This document shows, in pieces, positions 1-6,210 of a stretch of DNA of 12,059 nucleotides. Position numbers and translations under genes: made by a program. Every line of letters starts with the position of its first letter. Position 1 is the first letter of the stretch. A model generated the notes under the pieces. It was given only the letters and a program-made list of their open reading frames with translations, was not told the origin of the DNA and did not search any database. Source of the DNA: Treponema sp. (GTDB taxonomy: Bacteria; Spirochaetota; Spirochaetia; Treponematales; Breznakiellaceae); NCBI GenBank assembly GCA_031270205.1, contig JAISYA010000031.1:1-12059 (forward strand). The letters are read 5' to 3'.

Positions 1-783
1 AAGCAGCAGTATCTTTGCCGGGAATGCGGGAAGAGTTTCGTGCGGACCACCGGGACGGCGCTGTATAACTCGCACAGCGGCGAAGCGGCCTGGAAGCAGA
101 TAATCCGGGACACGGTTAACGGAATACCCATAGACCAGACGGCGATGAGCCTGGGGATGCACCATAAGACCGTTTTCAATATGCGGCACAAGGTACTTTT
201 TTGTTTGGAAGCGGAACGGGCCTTATCCGGGGTTCTGGAGGCGGATGAGACGTATATTCTTGAGAGTTTAAAGGGGAAAAAGCTGCCTGAGGGGTATTGG
301 AGAGGGGCGAGGACGCACGGGGCGGTATCATGCAAGGGCGGGATTTCCGATGAATATATATGCGTGTGCGCTACTATTGAGCGGGGAGGGAAGGCGTATT
401 CGCGTGCGGTAGGGCGAGGAAAAGTCCGCAAGGAGGAAATTCTGGGAGCATTTACGGGAAAAATCAGCGGGGATGCTCTGATGGTCTGCGATGGAGCTAC
501 ATCCTATAAGGTGTTGGAAGAACAAGCGCTCTGTTCGACTGCGGCAGCCGGAAGGGACGGATTCTATCGGATAAACGAGGTCAATGGGTATCACAGTTTC
601 ATCAAAGCAAGGAACCGGAGTGCACGGGGTTTCGGAACGAAATACTTGAACCGGTACAACGCGCTTTTTTCGTGGGTGTACCGCGGCTCAGATTTTCTTA
701 GTGATGACCTGTATAAAACGATGCGGAGGAGTGGTTTCAAGACAATAGCCGCCACGCAAACCGAGGGCCTGCTTGCTCTGTAG
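1..783 (+). CDS. IS1595-family transposase (ISXO2-like DDE), 5' truncated by window edge
   Basis: This transposase would cut and join the ends of its own insertion sequence. The frame is open from base 1, so the GTG at 40 is not the true start: upstream codons give a zinc-ribbon half, CRECGKSF (bases 16-39). Next comes a helix-turn-helix-like stretch (about 121-198, ending in HHKTVFNMRHKVL). The ISXO2-type core has a first Asp in LEADETYI (codon 244-246), a second in MVCDGATSY (codon 490-492), and the conserved tail VNGYHSFIK, with the His at about 592-594 as likely third catalytic residue. The RGFGTKYLNRYNALFSW stretch matches the family's C-terminal signature, as remembered. 260 residues are visible with no internal stop, so the visible part appears intact. 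It points toward, and is convergent with, the minus-strand operon that follows. Family assignment is confident; the exact IS is not named. Confidence 0.88.
   Translation, partial: KQQYLCRECGKSFVRTTGTALYNSHSGEAAWKQIIRDTVNGIPIDQTAMSLGMHHKTVFNMRHKVLFCLEAERALSGVLEADETYILESLKGKKLPEGYWRGARTHGAVSCKGGISDEYICVCATIERGGKAYSRAVGRGKVRKEEILGAFTGKISGDALMVCDGATSYKVLEEQALCSTAAAGRDGFYRINEVNGYHSFIKARNRSARGFGTKYLNRYNALFSWVYRGSDFLSDDLYKTMRRSGFKTIAATQTEGLLAL
1..783 (+). mobile_element. Partial IS1595-type insertion sequence, boundaries not resolved
   Basis: The left end lies outside the window. The right end should fall between the transposase stop at 783 and the stop of the next gene at 878. Without the left terminal repeat I cannot fix it, and I saw no clear target duplication. 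The interval given is therefore the transposase-coding part only. Confidence 0.55.
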
Positions 784-828
784 CTGCTCGTCAACCTTCT
801 TTGCGACTAACACCGCTATTTTATACAC

Positions 829-857
829 TTGTTGCCAGGTATACGTGATGGTATAAT
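829..857 (+). promoter_or_regulatory. Putative outward-facing extended -10 promoter beside the IS
   Basis: A perfect TATAAT (852-857) is preceded by TG at 849-850, giving an extended -10. A weak -35 TTGTTG (829-834) lies 17 bp upstream. It reads rightward, antisense to the membrane protein, HAD and glycosyltransferase genes; no plus-strand gene follows. It may be an IS-end promoter or chance AT-rich sequence. Confidence 0.4.
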
Positions 858-877
858 CCCGATAATTTTTTGCCGGT

Positions 878-1126
878 TTACGTTTCTTCCAGTCCCAGTT
901 CCTCGTTGGTATCGGCGCCGGCTCCGGTTACTTCTTCCGGGCCGGAAATGGCGGCTGCGGCTTTTTGCTTTTTGGGTCTGTTCCTTGATATTGACCGGGG
1001 CCGGTGATGGGTATGGGCCACGTAGGAGACAAGGGACATATAAATGAGTACGGCAGCGGTTACGGCGATAACCTGCCATGAGGTGATTACCTGTAACAGC
1101 AGGGCAAGCATTTCTTTTGAGAACAT
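878..1126 (-). CDS. Small single-pass membrane protein, unknown function
   Basis: This 82-aa protein has one hydrophobic segment (about residues 8-36, including QVIAVTAAVLIYMSLVSYVA). A basic stretch follows (HHRPRSISRNRPKKQK, about 40-55), then an acidic Ala/Gly/Glu-rich tail. The basic residues just after the helix suggest the tail is cytoplasmic by the positive-inside rule. It starts 32 bp after the HAD gene stop on the same strand, so it is probably the last gene of the glycosyltransferase-HAD operon. No clear Shine-Dalgarno sequence precedes the ATG, so translation may depend on the upstream gene. I do not recognise the family. Support for it being real is the position in the operon, the sensible membrane topology and the lack of a better ORF here. 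Confidence 0.68.
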   Translation of the reverse strand: MFSKEMLALLLQVITSWQVIAVTAAVLIYMSLVSYVAHTHHRPRSISRNRPKKQKAAAAISGPEEVTGAGADTNEELGLEET

Positions 1127-1158
1127 ACGGTTTAATTATCGGCTTGCGGGAGGAATTA

Positions 1159-2070
1159 TTAATCGCCTGCCAGATCCACCAGGCCGCGGATGACACGGGA
1201 AGGCCGCAGGCCCTGCACCAGGGGGTTATCCTGCCGGAGCCGCAGGGAACGGCCGTCACCGGCGAAGAGGACGCACTGAAAGCCGGCCCGGGCCGCGCCG
1301 TACATGTCCGTGAGCATGTCGTTACCCAGGAAGGAACTTTCGGCGGCGGCGATGCCGCGTGAGGCAAGACGCCGGGCCGCCGTATCAAAGAGCCGTGGGG
1401 AGGGTTTGGCCTCGCCCATCACAAAAGACCAGATAATCAATTCCGGATCAAAGCCGAGTTTTTCAGGCGGCGCGTCAAAAAAAGCCTCAAACAGAAGAGG
1501 GGTGAAAAACTGGGCGTTGGAGACAAGGCCCAAAACGCGCCCTGAATCCCGCAGGGCGGCAATAGCTTTCGCCGCGCCGGGCATGGGCCAGACGGGATTC
1601 ACCGCCAGCTCGTAGCGCAGGGCAAGTTCGCGGCTTGCCTCGCCGCCGGCGTCCAGGCCGCGCCCGCGCAGAAAGTCCGCCCAGATTGCCTCAACCCGCA
1701 CTTCGGGCCAGGCGGTTTCGGCGGAGAAGGAACGGTGGATTTCAGAAACTTTTCGCCGGAAAAAAGAACTAAGGTCGTTTCCGGCCAGGCGGGGATCGCA
1801 TCTCCGGGCCAGCGCCTCAAGCGGGGAATCCGCTTTCCCGCCGGGATCGCTCCCATCCCCGGCCAGGCCAATGTCCCCGGCAGCGGAGCAGAACAGCGTC
1901 CCATACACGTCGAAAAGCACGGCCCGGCTTTCGGCGGCCCGCAGCCCAACCGTGAGCAGGGCCTCCCAATCCGGCGGCAGGGACGGGACCTCTGGCTCAA
2001 GCGGGACGGCAGATTCCCTGATTAACGCGACAAGGCGGCGGCGTTCCGCTTCATCCATTTCTTCATCCAT
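1159..2070 (-). CDS. HAD-superfamily hydrolase with DxYGT motif (haloacid dehalogenase/phosphatase type)
   Basis: All four HAD motifs are present in this 303-aa reading. The nucleophile Asp54 lies in LFDVYGTLF, Ser184 in LVSNAQF, Lys222 in GEAKPSP, and the acidic motif IV is GNDMLTD (Asp251, Asp255). The alpha-helical cap is inserted between motifs I and II, as in subfamily I. The residue two after the nucleophile is Tyr56, not the Asp that acts as general acid in most HAD phosphatases; DxYGT is typical of L-2-haloacid dehalogenase-like members. The substrate is therefore open. An in-frame ATG further upstream exists, but the ATG at 2070 is preferred because it overlaps the glycosyltransferase stop by 8 nt, a layout expected for translational coupling. 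The 50-residue extension before motif I is longer than usual. The enzyme is probably cytoplasmic, since no signal peptide is seen. Confidence 0.85.
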   Translation of the reverse strand: MDEEMDEAERRRLVALIRESAVPLEPEVPSLPPDWEALLTVGLRAAESRAVLFDVYGTLFCSAAGDIGLAGDGSDPGGKADSPLEALARRCDPRLAGNDLSSFFRRKVSEIHRSFSAETAWPEVRVEAIWADFLRGRGLDAGGEASRELALRYELAVNPVWPMPGAAKAIAALRDSGRVLGLVSNAQFFTPLLFEAFFDAPPEKLGFDPELIIWSFVMGEAKPSPRLFDTAARRLASRGIAAAESSFLGNDMLTDMYGAARAGFQCVLFAGDGRSLRLRQDNPLVQGLRPSRVIRGLVDLAGD

Positions 2071-3499
2071 CGCTGATGCCCACCAGCGACAGGCGCAGGG
2101 GATCCAGATACAGTTCAAGGAGCGCCGGTTTTGAAATGCGCTGGATCACCTGGCGCTCCATAACCGATTGATAGATGTTCAGCAATACCCCCGTAATCCG
2201 CTCCCCGCCGTACTGTTCGGCGATTACCCGGCGGTTGGCCTCAATAAGCTCCGTATCATCCTGCCGTTCCCCCAGTGTTTCCAGCAGGGGATTGAGGCCG
2301 GCGATCCGCCGCCGCGCGCGGACTTCGGCGCTGCAGGCGCGGATAAGCGTTTCCTGCAATTCCTCGTCAAGCCGGCCAAAGTCGATGGTTTCCCGGCGCG
2401 AGAGGTCTTCGGCTAAAGTCCGCATGGCCCCCGCGGGCGCTTCAAGGCCGAACGATTGATAAATCCGCCGCAGGGCGTTTTCCATTTTTTGATCAAGAAC
2501 GCGGACCGGATCGGTCCCCGCGCCGCAAAGGTACTCCAGCGGAACTTCCAGCGATGAATACAGACCGTCAAAGCGGACCCCGGCCCGCTCAAAATCGGCG
2601 CACACATACTCGATGCGCCTGCCGAACAGAGGCCGCCCTGCGGTCCAGGGTTCCAGAAAGGAAAAACCAAAGCCCTCTTTCACCGAGGTACTCAGGGCGC
2701 TTACCGCGCCGCCCAAAAGGCCGGAAAGGCTGTACCGCAGGCCCAACTCGAATTCCACGGGCAGACCCAGTTCCGAGGAGATCGCAGCCCAGCGCCGGTA
2801 CGGGGCGGCGTCTTTTTCCGAGGGCGGCAGGGTAAACGCCACGCTTGTCCCTTTGGGGATAAAAAGGGAAAGCAGCAGCGCCTCGCCGATGTTCTTCCGC
2901 CTGATGGCCCGTACCGGATAGAGGTAGCGCGTCCGTTCAAGGCCGGGATCCGCCCGCAGGGAAGACACCTCGTTGGGGATCAGGTGCAGCCCCGCGGCCT
3001 CAAGCCCGGCCCGCCGCAGATACTCATAATCCCGGCTGTTGATCACCCCGTAATGGCAATTTTCAGGGTATTCTACATCTCCCGTATACACATCGGGCCT
3101 GAAATCCTCAGCCAAATCGTGGTTTTGCAGGAACAGCCGCAGCCCCCGGCCGCCCAACAGTTTGAGCGCGGGGATAAGCAGGGAATTTTTCTGTATCAGC
3201 GGATTATGCATGTGGATGATATCGGCGGCCGCCCCCCATTGCGCTTCCATGGCCCGCAGAATCCCCTCCGCGAGCAGTATTGCCCCCGCCGTCACTTCCT
3301 CCGCCTGAAGCTCCGTCCCCGGCCGGTTATAGGCCAGCTCCGGCACAAGGGCAAACGGAAAACCCGTGTCCGCTGCCGGAGCTTCGCCCGCGATAATCAG
3401 CGGCTCCACCCCGGCTTTCGCCAGCGCGCGGGCCTGGTTCAGCAGCACCGACGTAACACCGCCCTGCCTGAGGTGGTAATGCACCAGGGCTATCCGCAC
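2063..3499 (-). CDS. GT4-like glycosyltransferase (GT-B fold)
   Basis: It probably transfers a sugar from a nucleotide-sugar donor; neither donor nor acceptor can be read from the sequence. In this 478-aa reading the N-terminal domain opens with VRIALVHYHLRQGGV, carrying the glycine-rich GGV loop (13-15). The C-terminal domain has a basic PVRAIRRKN segment (about 196-204), which in the family contacts the donor phosphates. It also has an E-x7-E signature EGFGFSFLE (Glu275 and Glu283), the hallmark of GT4-type retaining enzymes. A longer frame begins at an ATG at 3538, but the GTG at 3499 has a strong ribosome binding site 5 nt upstream and puts the first beta strand at the very N terminus, as usual for GT-B enzymes. 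It is first in a probable operon with the HAD and membrane protein genes. It has no signal peptide, so it acts in the cytoplasm or at the inner membrane face. Confidence 0.85.
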   Translation of the reverse strand: MRIALVHYHLRQGGVTSVLLNQARALAKAGVEPLIIAGEAPAADTGFPFALVPELAYNRPGTELQAEEVTAGAILLAEGILRAMEAQWGAAADIIHMHNPLIQKNSLLIPALKLLGGRGLRLFLQNHDLAEDFRPDVYTGDVEYPENCHYGVINSRDYEYLRRAGLEAAGLHLIPNEVSSLRADPGLERTRYLYPVRAIRRKNIGEALLLSLFIPKGTSVAFTLPPSEKDAAPYRRWAAISSELGLPVEFELGLRYSLSGLLGGAVSALSTSVKEGFGFSFLEPWTAGRPLFGRRIEYVCADFERAGVRFDGLYSSLEVPLEYLCGAGTDPVRVLDQKMENALRRIYQSFGLEAPAGAMRTLAEDLSRRETIDFGRLDEELQETLIRACSAEVRARRRIAGLNPLLETLGERQDDTELIEANRRVIAEQYGGERITGVLLNIYQSVMERQVIQRISKPALLELYLDPLRLSLVGISDG

Positions 3500-3505
3500 C
3501 GGCAG

Positions 3506-3512
3506 CTCCTTT
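3506..3512 (-). promoter_or_regulatory. Ribosome binding site fixing the GTG start of the glycosyltransferase
   Basis: On the minus strand this reads AAAGGAG, followed by five bases and GTG (3499-3497). It is the best Shine-Dalgarno sequence seen in the window and decides the start against the ATG at 3538. Confidence 0.8.
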
Positions 3513-3611
3513 TGTAGAGAATGAGCAAAAAAAGACAAGAAAGAATCCTATTCCAAAAGTTGTGCCGTTCGCCCTTCCGCATTATTGAAAAACCCACCAC
3601 GGATTGGCGCC

Positions 3612-4193
3612 TTAAAAGTTGGTGAGATAGCAAATCCCGATAAGCAAAACCGCCCAGAGGGATTCGGCGTCCCGGGGGCCGGTATGGCTTAAGCCTTTAA
3701 GGGAATTGAGACGGCCTCCATACCACCAGAACAGACCCATCTGGGTGTCGATGCGGAACGTGTATTCGGTAAAATCATCCTTGGCGCTTTGCGCGCCGAA
3801 AAGCAAATAGGCGAGTTCTCCCAGAATCGCGCCGAATTCTTCAAGGGCCTGCCGGAAATTGCCCTGCTCTATGTCGGCCATAAAGCCCGGTATTCCGTCC
3901 TGCAGTTGTTCCTTGCGGGCCTCGTCCACTTTCTCAACCCAGGTCTTTTGTATCAGCAGGTCAAGATTATTCTGAAAATGGCGCAAAAAGGCGGTCATTT
4001 CCCTGTCGGTTTTGTTAAGGGCCAACAGCCGCTGATAGTCGGCGCCAATCCCAAGGGCTTTGGCAAAATCCGCGGCGGCTTTTAAGTCGGGCCCCTGTCC
4101 CGGTGCGAAACCGCCCAGGGGAAACAAGCTTTCCGCGGTTTTGCGGTACTCGCCGGGTATGGCAAGATTTATACATGGAGGACAACGGTACAT
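3612..4193 (-). CDS. Hypothetical protein, 193 aa, N-terminal CxxC and hydrophobic C-terminal tail
   Basis: I do not recognise this protein. It begins MYRCPPC, so two cysteines (4 and 7) form a CxxC almost at the N terminus. The middle (about 35-130) is charged and looks mostly helical. A stretch rich in aromatics follows (QMGLFWWYGG, 151-160). The last 15 residues (LWAVLLIGICYLTNF) are hydrophobic, too short for a confident membrane helix but possibly a membrane-contacting tail. It lies between trpS (48 bp upstream) and the glycosyltransferase (112 bp downstream), all on the same strand. No Shine-Dalgarno sequence precedes the ATG; a TATCAT sits 9 bp before it (4203-4208), with a TTGACT only 14 bp further upstream (4223-4228), so a nearly leaderless transcript is possible. 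No other good start codon lies nearby. The long open frame supports it as a real gene. Confidence 0.72.
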   Translation of the reverse strand: MYRCPPCINLAIPGEYRKTAESLFPLGGFAPGQGPDLKAAADFAKALGIGADYQRLLALNKTDREMTAFLRHFQNNLDLLIQKTWVEKVDEARKEQLQDGIPGFMADIEQGNFRQALEEFGAILGELAYLLFGAQSAKDDFTEYTFRIDTQMGLFWWYGGRLNSLKGLSHTGPRDAESLWAVLLIGICYLTNF

Positions 4194-4241
4194 AGAATTA
4201 GGATGATAAGAAATGAAAAAATAGTCAATGTCCTGTCAGGC

Positions 4242-5237
4242 TTAGTCTATCCCCGCCGCTTTTCTGAAACGCCGGACCGTGGCTGCCGCGATGGGCCGGG
4301 CTTTTTCCGCGCCGCGCGCAAGGATTTTGTCCAGACCTGCGGGGTCAGCGATGAGCGCCTCAAAGCGCCCGCGCATGGGGGAAAGCTCCCGGTTCACCAC
4401 GCGGAAAAGTTCCTCCTTGGCCTCACCCCAGCCCATGCCCCCGGCGCGGTAACGGGCCGCAAGCGCGGACTGTTCCTCAGCGCTCGCGAATAACCTGTAG
4501 AGCAGATATATTTGGCTCGTTTCAGGTTCCTTGGGTTCTTCCACCGCCTGGGAATTCGTCACTATCCGCATGACGAGCCTGCGGAGGGTTTTTTCCGGTG
4601 CGAAGAGGGGAATAGTGTTGTTGTAACTCTTGCTCATCTTCCGGCCGTCAAGGCCCGGTACCACCGCCACGTTTTCCACCACCGCGGCCTGCGGCACTTT
4701 CAAGACCTGCGCTTTGTAATTGGCATTCACCGCACGGGCGATGTCCTGGGCCATTTCAATATGCTGCACCTGATCCTTGCCCACCGGCACTACGTCCGAA
4801 TCAAAGAGCACAATATCCGCCGCCATAAGCACCGGATAGGTAAAAAGGCCCATGTTAATGCCCGCATCGCTGTCGTCGTTCTTTTCGAGGTTCTCCTGCA
4901 CCGCCGCCTTGTACGCATGCGCCCGGTTCATCAGGCCCTTGGCGGTAAAAGCCATAAGCTGGGTGGTAAGCTCGAATGTTTCGGGGATGGAACTCTGCCG
5001 GTAAAAAATAACCTGTTCCGGATCAAGCCCGGCGGCCAGCCAGCCGGCGGCCACTTCCCGAATATTGGCCCGCAGCGCTTCGGGGTCCTTGACCGCGTTC
5101 AGGGCGTGATAGTCGGCGATAAAATAACGGGCGTCGTACGCTTTGGCAAGCTCCAGCGCCGGTTTAATCGCGCCGAAGTAGTTGCCGATGTGAAGGGTTC
5201 CGGTCGGTTTAATGCCGGTAAGGGATATATGCTTCAT
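4242..5237 (-). CDS. trpS: Tryptophanyl-tRNA synthetase
   Basis: This class I aminoacyl-tRNA synthetase charges tRNA(Trp) with tryptophan using ATP, in the cytoplasm. The 331-aa length is usual for bacterial TrpRS. The HIGH-type ATP motif is TLHIGN (14-19), and the KMSKS loop is intact at 200-204 within GLDGRKMSKS. The YPVLMAAD segment carries the Asp (141) expected to contact the substrate amino group. The stretch TAKGLMNRAHAYKAAVQEN and the downstream GWGEAKEELF resemble the TrpRS subtype I remember from Xanthomonas and Pseudomonas relatives rather than the E. coli form; this is from memory. No Shine-Dalgarno sequence precedes the ATG, and a good promoter ends 7 bp before it, so the mRNA may be leaderless. 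No Trp-rich leader peptide or T-box-like element was seen upstream. Confidence 0.97.
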   Translation of the reverse strand: MKHISLTGIKPTGTLHIGNYFGAIKPALELAKAYDARYFIADYHALNAVKDPEALRANIREVAAGWLAAGLDPEQVIFYRQSSIPETFELTTQLMAFTAKGLMNRAHAYKAAVQENLEKNDDSDAGINMGLFTYPVLMAADIVLFDSDVVPVGKDQVQHIEMAQDIARAVNANYKAQVLKVPQAAVVENVAVVPGLDGRKMSKSYNNTIPLFAPEKTLRRLVMRIVTNSQAVEEPKEPETSQIYLLYRLFASAEEQSALAARYRAGGMGWGEAKEELFRVVNRELSPMRGRFEALIADPAGLDKILARGAEKARPIAAATVRRFRKAAGID

Positions 5238-5244
5238 GATGAAT

Positions 5245-5273
5245 ACTGTATTCCGAAAAAGGCTTTCTGTAAA
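5245..5273 (-). promoter_or_regulatory. Putative trpS promoter, start site at or next to the ATG
   Basis: On the minus strand TTTACA (5273-5268) and TACAGT (5250-5245) are separated by exactly 17 bp. Only 7 bp lie between the -10 and the trpS ATG, so the expected transcription start is at the ATG itself. This would explain the missing ribosome binding site. Confidence 0.55.
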
Positions 5274-5296
5274 TATCGGAGGGGGCGCATCATCAC

Positions 5297-5325
5297 CTGC
5301 GCTTCCGCCGGGCCGAAGGGCGCAG
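5297..5325 (-). other. Imperfect hairpin between the LysE gene and the trpS promoter
   Basis: On the minus strand CTGCGC, two bulged bases and TTC pair with GAAGCGCAG around a 9-nt loop. It lies upstream of the putative trpS -35 and downstream of the LysE-type gene (stop at 5444). There is no U-tract, so it is not a standard intrinsic terminator; it could slow or end readthrough from the exporter gene. The rest of the 206-bp gap shows only a small GCATA/TATGC inverted repeat (5340-5356). Confidence 0.35.
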
Positions 5326-5443
5326 CAGCCTCACATTGACGCATAGCGGCATTATGCGGCAGAAACGCCCAATTTGCAGCGGGAGAATTGCTATAGGATT
5401 ACGGCCTGCCCTGAAGCGTACAGGCGGTTATACGGGAATTTTT

Positions 5444-6022
5444 TCATAAAAACAATGACACTATACAATACAGCAGCAATACAATCATAACCGCGTTTAA
5501 TATTTTTCCGTGTTTACTGAATAATATACTGAATATCGATCCAAACAATGCCCAGCATATTGTACTGACAAACGCGACAAACGCCAATAAAAAATCAAAT
5601 GCCGCCAAAACCGGTACAGCCGTATAATGCGGCAATATATAAGACGACATCGCGGTAATTCCGTACAGCATTAGTTTTGGATTCAATAACTGCAGTACCG
5701 CCCCTACAAAAAAACTCCCGTTGGTATTTTTCACTTCATGGAATTTTGACGGTACTATCATTTTGATTATTAAATACAACATATACCCCGCGCCCGCCAT
5801 TTTCATGGGAAACTGTATCCGGGGGATATTGGTATACAATACCGTAGAAAAGATCGTGCATAATACCATAACGATAAATATTCCCGCAAAAATACCACAG
5901 TTAAAAACCATTCCTTTCCTGAAACCGGCCTTCGCGGCATTATTCATTGACATAATATTATTGGGGCCGGGCGTAAAAGCCATGATAAAAATATATGAAA
6001 GAAACTGTATCCATAAAAACAT
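5444..6022 (-). CDS. LysE/RhtB-family amino-acid exporter
   Basis: It is predicted to be an inner-membrane exporter of amino acids or related small metabolites. The 192-aa length and hydrophobic segments spread along the protein fit the LysE/RhtB fold of about six helices. The signature AFTPGPNNI near the N terminus (15-23) is diagnostic of the family. A second typical loop is AVLQLLNPKLMLYG (about 108-121). The substrate cannot be read from sequence; family members export lysine/arginine, threonine, homoserine or cysteine-type compounds. Its base composition differs sharply from its neighbours: 20 G+C in bases 5461-5520 against 37 in 4861-4920 of trpS, both hand-counted over 60 bases, with many ATA and AAT codons. 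This suggests recent transfer from an AT-rich donor. The ATG is preceded by GGGG at a 5-nt spacing, a partial ribosome binding site. It is divergent from the guanine deaminase gene. Confidence 0.92.
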   Translation of the reverse strand: MFLWIQFLSYIFIMAFTPGPNNIMSMNNAAKAGFRKGMVFNCGIFAGIFIVMVLCTIFSTVLYTNIPRIQFPMKMAGAGYMLYLIIKMIVPSKFHEVKNTNGSFFVGAVLQLLNPKLMLYGITAMSSYILPHYTAVPVLAAFDFLLAFVAFVSTICWALFGSIFSILFSKHGKILNAVMIVLLLYCIVSLFL

Positions 6023-6051
6023 GTATACCCCGTTTTTCGTTACCGGAGGAC

Positions 6052-6080
6052 ATTCTACAGGGATTCCGTATATGCTGCAA
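6052..6080 (-). promoter_or_regulatory. Putative promoter of the LysE-type gene
   Basis: On the minus strand TTGCAG (6080-6075) and TAGAAT (6057-6052) are 17 bp apart, and the -10 matches consensus at five of six positions. It would give a leader of a little over 20 nt containing the GGGG ribosome binding site. Confidence 0.5.
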
Positions 6081-6116
6081 GAGTTTTTCGGATATAGCCG
6101 CAGGGCCGCTTTTGTT

Positions 6117-6156
6117 CTCCCGCACGGCTTAATGCCGCGTATTTGCCTGGCGGGAG
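6117..6156. repeat. Nested inverted repeat in the divergent LysE/deaminase promoter region
   Basis: CTCCCGC (6117-6123) and GCGGGAG (6150-6156) are perfect complements. Between them CGGC (6125-6128) and GCCG (6134-6137) form a smaller hairpin around TTAAT. No T-tract follows on either strand, so it is more likely an operator or structured DNA element than a terminator. Confidence 0.4.
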
Positions 6157-6157
6157 C

Positions 6158-6186
6158 TTGATTAACGGATAAATTTGCTTTAACGT
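6158..6186 (+). promoter_or_regulatory. Weak promoter candidate for guanine deaminase
   Basis: TTGATT (6158-6163) and TAACGT (6181-6186) are spaced by 17 bp, upstream of the ATG at 6211. The -10 matches consensus at only three positions. It abuts the inverted repeat at 6117-6156, so a protein bound there could block it. Confidence 0.25.
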
Positions 6187-6210
6187 TGGATTTGGGATTT
6201 GTGTCATAAA

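Noticed and set aside
4512..5339. Plus-strand frame opposite trpS
   Set aside because: It is His/Arg-rich shadow sequence with no recognisable domain, covering a clear trpS.
5403..5441. GCCTG/CAGGC stem followed at a distance by a T-run
   Set aside because: The stem is five base pairs with a long loop and the T-run is about 11 bases away; it also faces the wrong way for the minus-strand genes.
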